A stretch of DNA of 64,000 nt from Xiphias gladius (Eukaryota; Chordata; Actinopteri; Istiophoriformes; Xiphiidae): the NCBI RefSeq assembly GCF_016859285.1, contig NC_053418.1, positions 27,217,329 to 27,281,328 on the forward strand. Reading direction: 5' to 3'. Position 1 is the stretch's first letter. Every line of letters starts with the position of its first letter. Shown here in pieces: positions 22,961 through 35,308 of the stretch. The notes beneath the pieces are model-generated. The model was given only the letters and a program-made list of their open reading frames with translations, searched no databases and was not told the DNA's origin. Position numbers and translations under genes: made by a program.

Positions 22961-25900
22961 AAGCTCCTGTTTTATTAGGAAATGGAGCCACTGAACAGCA
23001 GCGAGGCACATGGTCGTTCAAAAACTCCTGGTTTTTTGACTTGTTTGTGCATAAAGCAGCGTCTCCAAGCCATACGCAAGGCTACTGATGACACCCAGGT
23101 AAAGTAACCAAGGACTCTGGTACCTGTATGTTCCTTCTGATTGATTTGCCCATCTGCACTACTGCTGTCACTTCCATTTCAACCAGTAAGAAAAGACACA
23201 GACAACCACATGTACTGTAGTGAGCTATGACCTAAAATTTGATGATTGGTGTAGCCACAGTCTGGCTCTTTGTACTTTGACATGATTTAATATATTGGCT
23301 CAATATTTTCATTGGTTTGATACACTCTGCAAGTGACCCACTCCAAATCAGCTGCTGTAAATAAGGTTATCATTTTGTCTGAATGTTTGTGTGGTTGGTG
23401 TAATAATTGAGAGCATGCTCCATAGTGTTCATGATTGTTTTCTCTTTCCTTCGTGTTGGCTGAAATGGGTTATGGCAGATCTTTGTTCAGATTTATTCTT
23501 GTGTCTCTAATCATGAAGCAATGAAGATGAATTCAGAGTGAGTTGATTTAAGAATGTTACCAATCACTAACAAAGGAAGGACTTCCCCTTTTTCACTCTT
23601 GGAGTATGTCCACACTAAGCCAGTAGTTTGAAAATGCGTCTTTTTCGCTCTTTTGGCCCTTTGTCCACACTAAGCCTACGTTTTTTTTTACCCACAAATG
23701 TAGCTTTTTGAAAACAGTCTCTGAAGTTGATACATTTTGTAACATCTGAGCTTTTGAAAAACTATGTTTTAGGCCTAATACGTAGCTGTGTGGCAGCAAA
23801 GTTAAGAAGACAAATTTCTGTCGCCTTTGACTATCTTTGTGATCACTTTTTGTAAACTGTCGATATAGCCAATCACACAACACAGGGGTTGTCATTAGGC
23901 TGTGTTTAGGCTGATTTTGGTCAGACCCTCTCATCATTAAATAGTGTTTTGACCAACGATGAAGCACAGTGGAACAGGAAATACCATCTGGTAGTTTTTA
24001 CAAATGGGCGATCAAATTACTGTTTATGCTCAAAAAAGAAAAATCTGCAAATAAGAACTGAGATATGGCTGTATTTAAAAACTCTATTTAAGGCTGGCAT
24101 CAACATGGCTATTTTATCTCGACAGAAAAAACACATTATTGCAAAATGTAAATGGACAGAATGCAGTTCGACCGGCCACACTGGATTTTGGAGGTGGTCA
24201 GGCTCTGACTGTTTATGGACGTCGACCAGGCAGAAATGACATCTGTACAGTATGACCACAATCACCCAGCAAGCTCAAAAGTCCCATAACTCTATCTAAC
24301 TAGCTATTATGAAAAGAAAGATTTCACTGCATTTTCTCAATCCCGACAACAATAGACCAGGTCTACATCAAAGACCTGGTCACAAACAGAATAAAAGTAT
24401 GACAAATCAGAAACTGTATTTTAAACTATCTGTAAAATCTCTCTGTTCATCTAAACCAGGTTTGGCAAGTCTAACCTCAGTCTGTGGTCTGGTCTGATGT
24501 GGTCTGGAAAGGGAAGAAAAGTGGTGAAATTACAATTTCTTGTGTTTCCACAAATAGTATTAAGGTTTCACAAATCTGAAACTGTGGAAAAAGTTGGAAA
24601 AAGTTACTGGAGTCTACGTGTTATTCAAGTCCAGGTTTGACGAGTGCAAATGTGGTGGTTTTTAATGTAGAACTGGCCTATTGTCTGGATGGAGAAAATG
24701 CAGTGAAATTGCTTTTTTTTCTGGTTTTCATACATAAAATAAGGTTTTCAAAAAGGTTTTAAATAGCTTTAAGACTTTAACTAGAATGTCTACCACCCTC
24801 TCACCACAACAAGTAGATCAAAACATGGAGAATCGGTTGCTATATTGTGGTGTTGTTAATATTATAACTGAGGTTTTCCTTAACTTTCCCTGAGCTGCCA
24901 AATCAGAAGCTGACGTCAGCATTGTGTTTGTCTGCACTGTTTGCATTTTTAGAGATCAGGCGATTATAGTTCTTACAGTAACATGATGTCAATGTGATTC
25001 AAAAGAAAGAGGGTTCAGGTCAGCCCTGTAGTCAACAGTTTTTTTTGTTGTCCTCCTCTAGTTACAGAGAGATGGCTTAACACACGTTTTCAAGGAGACT
25101 TCCACAGAGAGGAACTTGTTAGTCTAGGCCGTGCTCCCCATCTGACACACAGGACTTATGTCATAGAAAATGTCCTGGAAAATGATCTCTTGAAACGAGT
25201 GGGAACCCTGAATGATGCTTATTTTATTTCAGTTAACCTTCAGTCCTAAAGCTGTGTTTACATACGTAAGCATTTGTTGTTATGGATGTCAGGTGGAACA
25301 GTGAAGGTCCCTGGCACATTACTGATGTAAAATAACGCTGTGCATGGAGTACCATGTTCCTGTGCCTTGGCCAAGTCACGGGAAGGATTATGACCAATTG
25401 TCTAACCTGACAGTGACCAACTTGAATGACAAAAAAATGTCTAATCTGATCCCAACTTTACCTGTTTCTGAGGCGTTTCAGTGGGGATGGAGATCTTGAC
25501 GAAGATTCTAATTCGGATGTATGTTGTTTTCACAGCATTTTAGGAATGAGCTGGCTCAGTGTTGATGTATGTAAAACTAACAACAACCACTAGCCCAGTA
25601 TTGGCTTTTGTCACACCCTAAAGCTACTTTGGCAGTGAACAAGTCACCCGTTCTATGGATTTCATTCACCAGTCGAAATGGCTGGTAAAAATGATCCTCC
25701 TGCCTTGTTAGCTACCAACAATATAGGCTACATACTAATACTAATTCTCACCATGTTTTCTGCAATTGCCTTAATGGAGGTTACTACAAGGGAATCATGT
25801 CCCGCTATCCTCATGAACCATTATTAAGTGTTCTTAATGTAAATGGTTTGGTAGCTCAGTTGGGTTAAGAATGTTGTCCTAGGCTTTTATTGGTTAAACA

Positions 25901-26672
25901 CGATCTGTCATCCTTAAAGCCTATTGTAACATTGCAGTTAATCAGTACATTTGTCTTCTGTTTTTGTTTGAATCTCATTGGACAGCAAAACACCATCCTT
26001 ATAAAGGAGTATTATGGAATTATGTTAATATTTCTCTGTATGTGCAACATTTCCAAAAACTTCTCATTGTTTTATTCTTGTGTTATTTATTGCTTTCATT
26101 TTGTTTTGTTTTGTTTCAAAATGTCGGAGTTTTGTTTGTGTGATTAGAGCTGAACCTGTCCTCAACAGTACAACACATCATCCAGCTTTTTTGGCTCATT
26201 GTTGTCCACATTTGGGAACTTTCTCCTGTAATACATTCTCCAGTGGTTTATTTCCACTGCTTTTAAGGAAATGTACATGCTGATATGTACTACCACACTT
26301 TTCACATGTTATTTCTTTTGTCCAATGCCTCAAATTGCCTGCTCATGACGTTCAGTATCTCCCATAAATTGCATCACCAAAATATTTCAAATAAGTGAAG
26401 CATTCTTGCATCTAAGATAATGTGTATTTTTAGACATGTTTTGACAAGCGACAGATTTCATACATTTTCCATCTCCCATACACGGTTACACTGTTGGTTT
26501 ACAAAGGAATTATGTTTGATATTCCAAAGTTGAAACTATGCAGCATTGATCCTGAATACTGTTTTGGTCTTTTGTCATGTGATAGAGGATAAATGCTGAA
26601 AGCAGTTTCAAGCAAAGCATGAGACTTAAATGTACAGTAAAAAGAGAATGTATAGAGTATACAAATGAATAT

Positions 26673-26698
26673 CTATATATATATATATATATATATAT
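26673..26698. repeat. (AT)n microsatellite
   Basis: Thirteen or so AT units in the rabl6 3' flank. Confidence 0.95.
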
Positions 26699-26829
26699 TT
26701 GAAGGGCTTCATTCCAAAATGATATATACACCATGTGGAAACATTGTCACTGAGGTCCTATAAAATTATTTTAACAGGAATTCCCTAGTTGGATGAAACA
26801 TTTCTGAGAATGGATATGTACTTAGATTA

Positions 26830-27142
26830 CACACTCAGCAGCTGGTTTATTAGGAACACTTAGCTGAAACTACTGCAGTCTAACACAACAGTTAATAATG
26901 TTGAGTTTTAATTTGAAACTGTGTTAGAGGTGTTTATTCAACTATATGATGATTTTGGAGGCTGCAGGTTGTGGTGCTGCTGAACTGTATTACATTATAC
27001 AGGTAGGTGTTTCTGTTGTTTAGCCTACATCCATTTGAATGGGGAGGACAAAATAACAAACCTGTCAGCATGACACTTTACAATTTAACAGCACCACATT
27101 AGTTTTATTCAGGTGTTCCTAATAAACTGACGGCTGAGTGTA
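26830..27142. mobile_element. miniature inverted-repeat element (MITE), about 313 bp
   Basis: The left end ACACTCAGCAGCTGGTTTAT continues TAGGAACAC. The right end is its inverse, GTGTTCCTAATAAACTGACG followed by GCTGAGTGTAT. The interior is non-coding. The terminal motif (CACTCAGC..C.GTTTATTAGGAACACC) is one I recall from many fish genomes. The right arm supplies an AATAAA at 27121 that could be mistaken for a gene's own polyA signal. Confidence 0.85.
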
Positions 27143-27512
27143 TAGAAGAAATATTGTATTTCAGATGTTTTTCCCACATGGATGTATGACATTTTGGAAT
27201 GAATCCCTTCATTTATTTTTCACCCCATGACATGTTCCATCTTTACACTGTGTGAGTTTGCCCAACGTTTGGTTTGTCCAATAAATGCAAACTTATTTCT
27301 TCATAAAGGGCATTTCATGTGTCACTTTCTGAAAGAATTTCACCCTCAAAACACAATTTTGGAAACCATTTCAGCACCACTAAGCTGCAAAGCAACAGTA
27401 AGGTAAGTTAGATCTGGACCTCTTTGACATCATTTTTCTGTTAGTCTCTCAATGGTGCAGGAATAAGATGGTATATGAGATAGCATTCTAACATTTCCTT
27501 CCTTTCCAGCTC

Positions 27513-29781
27513 TCAGAAAGATGTTACATTCTCATACTCAGGATCAGTCAGAGCTCTGTTAACAGCAGTATCATTTTGTGGCTCTTCTGCTTGCTAAAGA
27601 AGGAACAGAAAAAAAATGTTACACCAGGGACTCCTAAAGCCATACATAATGTTTGAATTCTGTTTTAAATTTTAAAACTTCAAATGTTTTTGTAGCATGA
27701 AAAATGGGCAGTGTTTTACCTTAAAAAATCCTCCTGCTGTTGGTGTGACAGAGAGATTTGAGTTTAGTTAATTTCCTGATCTTGTGAATTGGTCATATTT
27801 ACCATAATCTACTACAGTAAAGCTAAATTGTGCCAGTTTAATATTTCAAAGCCTTTGTTTTTTCCTCCTCCAGTTTTATTTTAATTATCCATAATCATTC
27901 TTTAAAAAGATTTGCTGCCTGTTTTGTATTTGTGGTATTTGTATGCTTTTGGTCACTGTACTCATAGCGGTTGGCTGTTTATAATTTTTACCATCTGACT
28001 GGCTAAAGTGAAAGGAAATGTCCGTCTTTCTTTGCAGAGCAGCACAGTGACTTACTTCTGCAGTAAACAGTGGTGAATATGGCCACCACGGGCAGCAGAA
28101 GTAGCAGAAACCAGCGAGTGGAACTCCAGATAGAGGCTTCAAAGGCTGCAGGGAGATGGCAAAGAATTTGTAATATTTCAACAATCAATATATCTACTAT
28201 TTGTAGGTTATTAAAGCTCCACTAATCGATATTTTCATTTTTACACTGGATGAAATTACTAATTGTGAGTGTCATGCATAGTGACGAAGCCACAGACAAT
28301 GATCTCACAACTCTAAGGTTCCCCTCAGCTCTACAGATCTTTTCAGCCTCTTTTAGCTCATTGTTCTGATTTTAAAGCCCACAACATGCTTTTCATCAGA
28401 ACATCTCCATTTCCAACCCCAGCATGCAGCTGTTTAAGTGAAAAGGCTCTGATAAAGCCAATGAATGCAGCCTTAATTTAGAACCGTACTCTTAACATAA
28501 ATAATTAAATAATATTATAAAAAGTACTGTGTAGACCTGCTCTATATGAAAAGTGAAATGAAAAATAATCCAAATGTATAATCGTTAATCAGAATACTGT
28601 GGCTTCAGAAAGTTTGATTTTTTTTTTAAAAAAATAAGCAAAAATCTATAAAAACATGTTTTCACTTTGTCATTATGGGTTACTGAGGGTTGACTGATGG
28701 GCAAAAAAATGTTAATTTTAGCCATTTAAAATTAAATCTACAGCACAATAAAGTGTGCAAAATGTGAAGGGCTCTGAATACTCTGTGAAGCCAGTCTAGT
28801 TGCTGGTTAATTAATTAATCAATTGACTAATCAATTAATTAACTAATTCTTTCTCTTTCTCATCTGTGTGTGTCTGAATATATATATATATATATTTTCT
28901 TTTTTCTTAAACGTCTGAATATTTTCTTCTACTTACAGCTGTGAAAGTAGTCCTCAGCCAGCTTGATGATGTGTTGTTTCTGCTCAGCACACCACACCAG
29001 TACACTCCCTCTCCATGGCTTTGCTCCAGCACTGCCACAGTGAAAAAGTTGGTGCCCTGAGTAACCTTCAGTTTGCCTCCGTCCACTGAGCGTGCATTCT
29101 GGCTGAAGGTGAGGCCAGTGCAGCACTCAGTGGAGCTCTGCCTGCACCAAATCCTCCGCAGGCTCTCATGCTTTAGTTCGTATGGACATGTTAGCGTCTG
29201 CCAATTCACTGCCTCACGGACACCTGCACGCAGCCATGCAGTGGTAAATGAAACAATTGGCAAATTGTATAACTTCCTGCTAATACAAGGAAAAAACAAC
29301 TTGATCACTACAAGAATGTTTACCATCTTCACAACAGCATTTTTTCATTTCCTCATTCCATACACTCATTTTTATTAGTTTGAAAAGGCCCACTACTCTA
29401 TGAATTTATCTCAAGTACTGGTAATGCAATAGGAAATGGCCTACCACAAAAAAAGCTCAGGTCATAGATTACAACATGATGGTAGCTGATGTTTAGTGTA
29501 CCATTAGTGGATACTTGGTGTTTCAGCAGACAATCTCACCTCTCCTGATATGCCACATCGCTTTGTTTTAACGTCAGTGCACGCTATGGACTTCAGGCAG
29601 TTGTAATCCCCTTTAAAGTCAGTTTCAGCTGGTGTTACTTGGCTAAATTAAGCAGTACAATAATCTACTAATCAAGTTTTTAAACCCTGTGAGAGGAGAA
29701 AAGGATTACTTTAAGTCTCTATCATGGTAAAGGTGATTACTTACCTACAGCCAAAAGCAATATCGAAAGTGGAAAAGGCAT
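27513..29781 (-). CDS. TREM/CD300-like single-Ig membrane receptor, with apparent frameshift
   Basis: Probable type I leukocyte receptor. Minus-strand exons: 29781-29745 (signal peptide MPFPLSILLLAV), 29223-28937 (Ig V-like domain), 28145-28056 (transmembrane), 27589-27513 (tail). The Ig exon has TLTCPYELKHESLRRIWCRQ and EGVYWCGV, like TREM2 and CD300 domains. The membrane exon reads WFLLLLLPVVAIFTTVYC with no charged residue inside, and the tail ends DPEYENVTSF with a Tyr-x-Asn motif. Junction phases fit (1,1,1) only if the Ig exon ends in the frame giving IIKLAEDYFHS, but the domain up to WCG is in a different frame. An extra GT near 28990 seems to break the gene (see findings). The tail acceptor has three nearby AGs; only the one at 27591-27590 keeps frame. 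Without the frameshift the layout is that of a working receptor. It may be a pseudogene, a null allele or an assembly error. Confidence 0.68.
28200..28470. repeat. dispersed repeat, copy 2
   Basis: Shares its order of blocks with 13600-13950: CTCTACAGATCTTTTCAGCC, TCTTTTAGCTCATTGTTCTG, CATGCAGCTGTTTAAGTG and GGCTCTGATAA. It lies between the Ig and transmembrane exons of the receptor gene. Confidence 0.55.
28590..28800. mobile_element. solo Tc1-like terminal repeat
   Basis: TTTTCACTTTGTCATTATGG and later GTGAAGGGCTCTGAATACTC match the terminal part of the Tc1-like copy at 42191-43395 (TTTGTCTTTATGGGG, GTGAAGGGATACTTTCTGAA). Only one end is present. Confidence 0.7.
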
Positions 29782-30271
29782 AATCAAAACACTGAAATTG
29801 GCTCTGCTAAGGTCTGATGTAATAAAGAGGAAGCGATAAGAAGCTGTTTTTTAGATGAATGATCTTCAGGAAATGTCTACCCACACAGATGCTGTTATCT
29901 GTCTTCTCTCTGAGGGGTGACTGTATCATATTTTTCCCTGCAAGTAAAAAAGTGCTTCAGTAACTTCTGTCCTGGGATCATCTTATCAGGAACTTGTCTT
30001 GATAATATCCCCGTTTGAAAGGTGGATTGTTTTTCCCATAAAGGATTTTTGATGCCAGATTGAAGACTGAATTGCTCAACGTTGTTAGCAAGGATGGATT
30101 TTCTGTGCCAAATCCATGAATCTCGGGCTTTTATTTTGAAAAACTTTCAAGTCAGTATCGAGCATTCTCATTTGCTCCTCTCTTAGCAAATGAAAGAAAC
30201 TCTTGTATGCATGCCTTCCTCTGTCCATGTGAGTTGTGTTTGCCTGCTAACTACTAACTAAAGAAAAAATC
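29782..30271. promoter_or_regulatory. shared divergent 5' region of the Ig receptor and imp4
   Basis: About 490 bp separate the two start codons, which point away from each other. I see no CpG island and no convincing TATA box. A pyrimidine-rich TTCCTCTGTCC lies 50 bp upstream of the imp4 ATG. A housekeeping gene and a leukocyte-type gene would share this interval. Confidence 0.5.
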
Positions 30272-33200
30272 ATGGTGAGTTGAAAATTGCTTTTGGGCTA
30301 TTAAAGGTTAAGTCCGTGTAATAGCTTGGTATGAAATATATCGTGGCGAAAAACGGAGTTTCGATAGCAGCCGGACTAACGCTACTTGTACGGGTAACGT
30401 TAATTCATATTAGCCTGATATCTTCACTGCTGTTAGCATCACACTGTGGCCCCCAACTTGTTAATGGTCATTACCTGTTCATACCACAGCTAACTAGTTC
30501 AGCTAGCCACATTTCTCTCGTGTATAACAGTAGCCCGTTTAGTGATTGGCGCGAGGACGACAGCCAGAACGCTTATCGTCGAGGAAATGTTTATAAAATT
30601 GAGCCTGATGTCTTGCAGCTCATTTTAGATTGATTTCAGCTTTCTGACAATACCAACTAATGTTATTTCCTAAAAGTGTAAAGTAGATACTTTATTGATA
30701 CTTAAGGCATCCTGTAGCTTAATGCGACACACAATAAAAATCAGCCTGTGTAAAGTAACTGCACTATTCTTGTACTCCCAGTGACGTCACGTCCCTTGCT
30801 GGAGGTGCACACAACCTTGACAGGGTTTTTTTTCTTTTTGGTCGTCGTCGTCGTCAGAGATGTGTTTGGTTGCATGATCCTACCTGATCTGGTTAGTCCA
30901 TACACTCACATATGGACCACTGATAATGGCTTTGTTTGGAATTTGAGAATGATAATTGGTGTGAGTGGACCACACCATAATTGTGACCAAGTGTTCTCGA
31001 ATTCTGTCCCGAGGCGATTGATTAAGTGCCTCTGTTTTTTTTCACTTATGAGTTTTTGTCCTGAAAGGCGCTCATGAAGCAGATGACCACTTGTGAGAAT
31101 ATCATTCATCTGACTGCTAATAAATGAATGGGTTTTATTATCCGTTATGTAAAAAACTGTTGCAAGTTGGCCTAAAAATAGCAATATTTCAGAGTGATAA
31201 CCACTTGATCTTGCAATCTCAATGCTGATGACTTATTTGTTTGCACCTTCAACACAATGCCAGACTTGCTCGCTGCCCCCAAATGCCCCTATGTGTGTGA
31301 AAGAATACATAGACATAAGAAGGTAAAAACTTTAAAGTACAAGGGTCTTGTACATATGAGATTGTTGATGCAGTAGATGAATAGTTGGCTCTTAATGGCT
31401 CTTGGGACAGAGCCCTCTCAAGAGGAGTCTGTCCGTTTGGCAGCTCTGTGACAGCAACCTGACACTGAACATACTCCTGCCTCATCATGGTGGTGCGCAG
31501 TGGGTGACTTTCATTGTCCATGATAGATGGCAGTTTGCGCATTGTCCTTCTCTCTGCCACCGTCACCAGAGAGTCCAGCTCCATGTCGACCACAGAGGCA
31601 GCTCCCCCGACCAGCTTGTCCAGCTGCATCGCGTCACTCCTCTAAATGCTGCCCCCCCAGCGCAGCATAGCGTAGAACAGAACGCTGGCACCCATGGACT
31701 GGTAAAAGAAATGCAGGAGTTTCCTACTGATGTTAAAGGACCCCAGCGTCCTCAGGAAATAAAGCCAGCTCTGCCTCTTCCTGTAAAGATTGTCCGTGTT
31801 CTCTAACCATTCCAGTTTGTCATCCAACTGCAGCCCAAGGTACTTATAGGTCCTGACCAACTCCACATCAACCCCATCAATGGTAACTGGTTGCTGGAGT
31901 GTCCTAAATCTACAGTATTCCACCATCATCTCCTTGGTCTTGGATGCATTTATTTGCAGTTGGTTTGATCAGCACCATGCAACAAAGTCTTCCACCAGGG
32001 CCCTGTTCTCCCCCTCCTGTCCATCCCTCATACCCCCCACAATGGCAGTGTCACCTGAGAACTTCTGCATGGGGCACATCTGCGAGATGTTGAAATGAAC
32101 AAAAATGACAAAATAATATAGTTCTTGGAAGTTTCTAGCATCCGTCTGACCCAAGCTCCAATTTTCATATCCAAATAGCATTAGTCTGCTAAGCCTGCAT
32201 TTCTTTGCTTGAGATGATTTGGTGTAAAATTCTTGATGTAACATTAACAGCTTCGTCGAGAGGTGAGACTGAGGAGGGAGTACCTGTACAGGAAGGCCCA
32301 AGAGGACAGGCTCCGAACAATAGAGGAGAAAAAACAGAAGCTGAAGGGAGCACTTGATGGTAGGATGGCATTAGATTCCATTTTGCCTCCTGCATTTTGC
32401 ATGACAAGTTGTCCGTACTCTTAATGATCCCACTGAAATCCTTGTATAACCTAAGCGGGTTTTTTTGTTTTGTTTTTTTTACTCTTCAGAGAATTGTCTT
32501 CTTCCAACTGAGGTACGCAAAGAAGCTCTGCAGCTACAGAAACTACTGGAGTATGACGACGAAGGGGCAGAAGGCTGGTTTTATTATTTGTTGCTGTTAT
32601 CAACAGTATTCTATCTGACGCCCTAATTTATCAGGTTCATTGCTTTTTGTTTAATTATAACTGTATTATTTTTCCTGTGCAGGCATCAGCTCTCACATGG
32701 ATGATGAGTATAAATGGGCTGGAGTGGAAGATCCTAAAGTCATGGTCACTACATCCAGAGACCCCAGCTCCAGACTCAAAATGTTTGTCAAGGTCAGGCC
32801 AGTTTCTCCTTGTGATGAATTGCCCAGTTAGGAGAGCAGACTGACATAGAGGTTGTAAAGCTGGCCAGTAACAGGAAGTTGCTGGTGTGTTGCATGGGCA
32901 CAGGGAGAACAATGCAGGCCAGACGTGAACGTCCTACTTGATGGTCCATGTACCACTCATAGCTCATTGTTTAAGTGTCTCTGAGCGGGGCAGTGAAAGT
33001 CAAGCTGCAGACAGCTTCTCACTCTGATCCCCATGATGAATGCATATGGACATGCTGTGTGGTTGGATATCTACACTAGTTCTGATGAATGCCAGATATT
33101 TACGATAACCCTTTAGTTTTTGGGCCTGTACTGTAATTTCTTAAAAATGTTGTTAGAAGTTCCCTAAAAACAACTATGTAATTTCGTAGAGATTATATGG

Positions 33201-35235
33201 TAAATGCATCACAATCATTAATAATTAATAGTTGTTTCACAGCTACACGGACTTGAGAGGTAATGCTGCTTATGAAATGCTGATTTTAAAAAAACAACAG
33301 CAGCAGCCATTTGTGTTAGACATTTTTTCCTCCTATTCTTCTGAATTTTACGGAAGCCTTTAGAGTCGTAAATTCACCTGAGCTACATGTCACAGAAAAC
33401 AGCAGGGCAAAGCCTCACACTAGTTTCTTTCTAATTTTCTATTCTTTATTTAGCAGTCAGTCAGTGGAGAGTAACAGAAAATATTGGCGAGAGAGCAGAG
33501 AATAGCATGATGTACAGTATGGAACTTGTTACAGGAGGTAAAGCTGATGTTCCCTGGAGCCCAGCGCATGAACAGAGGAAACCATGAGATCGCTGCACTA
33601 GTGCGAGCCTGCAAAGCCAACAACGTTACAGACCTCGTCATCGTGCATGAAACAAGAGGACAGCCAGGTACGATTGGTTACTTCAATCTTTTTGTTTTCT
33701 TCAATATACATATTTGTGACATTTGATTGGTCTCTGTACTTTGACCAGGTAGTCAAGATGTGTTTACATGTACTACAGGAACCACATGAAGTAACCACCA
33801 ACAACACTAAAGATGCGACCCAATTTCAGACTTTCAGTGTAGCTGTTCATTCTTGAAAAGTGATTGAAATTGTTAAATTAAAGGTGCCCTATGGAGTTTT
33901 TTGCAAACCAAGTTTCTAGTAACATTGATTGACGCTCATCAAAACACATTGTCTGTATCCTAGAGTTCTAACAAACTGGATGAAAGCTTTTACTGTCTCA
34001 TTAGACATTTTCTAAGTATAAGCTCAAGCTAATGACACAATGAAATGCACAAAGGATAAAAAGCAACTGCTGAAAAACATGAAAATAAATTGTGGATGGG
34101 GGAAAATCCAGGCCATTTTGGAAACCAAGAAGTTTTAAATCTTTGGACAAAGTTTTGGCAGTGACCGATTAGAGTTACAGTTTGACTGTCATCTATGTCA
34201 GTGCATAATTTCGTGTTAGTGCAGAACTATAAGTACATTGGCTTCTTTTCTGCTAACTGCAATTGTAATCCCATGAAAGTTTATACCCACACTAGCAGCT
34301 CCACAATTATGTAATGCTCATTACACACTAGAAAACAAAACAGCTGGATGGATGACAGGCATATTTGTTCTTATAAGGTTATAATCACACCAGACATATC
34401 TCCTGTTCAATTTTAGCCTCATCAGTGCCTGTAGGGTTGATGTTGTCAGTCTGTTTATCCACCACTTTGGTCTGACTGAAATATCTCAAACAGTGGCTGG
34501 TTTGCCATGAAATTTTATACAGACATTCATCCACAGGATGTATCCTACTGACATTGATCCCCGACCTTTCCTCTAGCACCACCATGAGGTTGACAGTTTT
34601 GGTTTAGAGTAAAATGTGTGGACAACTCTTAGATGGATTGCCCATGAAATTAGGTACAGAAATGTTACAAACTAGGTTTGGGTCCATGATGATAACATCA
34701 TCCATTGCCGATGGCTGGGTTTATTCTAATTATTATCTAATTATTATAAAAGCTCCTTGTGCCTGGTGTACTAATGGAAAAACAGCTTATTTAAACACGC
34801 TATATACCGCCAAGTGAAAGAATGTTTTAATTTAGGCACAAACATAAAAATTACTTTTAAATCTACCTGTTTTGCGCCTGCCTCAGTAAATCAGGGGGCA
34901 AGTCTTTATTTGTATCGCAAAACTGAGGATTAAAATGTACCCTACAGAGAATGCTCTCCTGTTCTCTGCTATATCTGTATTAATCAAGTAATTCCTAATC
35001 TTGATATTGTTATTAAACCCTTGTCGCCATTTCTCACCTTGTCAGCAGTTGTATTGTGGGTAATGTAGATGCTGGGTTTTGAGAAGGAAGAAGAATGCAT
35101 GGAATAAAAAAGACTATCTCTGGTTATGCTGTGTTTTTTTTGTTTGTTTGTTTTTCATCCATTTTTAAAAACGGTCAATTCAAGGCTTCATTAGCTACTA
35201 CTAGCATAACACATCCAAAAAATCTCCAACTGCCA

Positions 35236-35308
<73 letters not shown>

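Larger units (their letters stand above)
22961..27512. other. rabl6 3' flank and possible 3' UTR
   Basis: No protein-coding gene is recognisable. Candidate polyadenylation hexamers for rabl6 are AATAAA at 24390 and AATAAA at 27280, the latter followed by a T-rich stretch. On the minus strand, TTTATT at 27212 could serve the convergent Ig-receptor gene. The segment about 23605-23700 (GTCCACACTAAGCC written twice, around a poly-T) looks like part of a hAT-type miniature element. Confidence 0.45.

Noticed and set aside
26080-26283. Hydrophobic open frame MLFIAFILFCFV in the rabl6 3' flank
   Set aside because: Produced by T-rich sequence; no domain or conserved start.
29545-29635. Minus-strand open segment reading AETDFKGDYNCLKSIACTD with acceptor-like and donor-like edges, between the signal-peptide and Ig exons
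   Set aside because: Its ends have phases 1 and 0, so including it would put a stop early in the Ig exon. Direct joining of the signal exon to the Ig exon is in frame.
30331-30633. 100-codon plus-strand open frame starting [11 protein letters not shown] in imp4 intron 1
   Set aside because: No family resemblance and it lies between two firmly placed imp4 exons.
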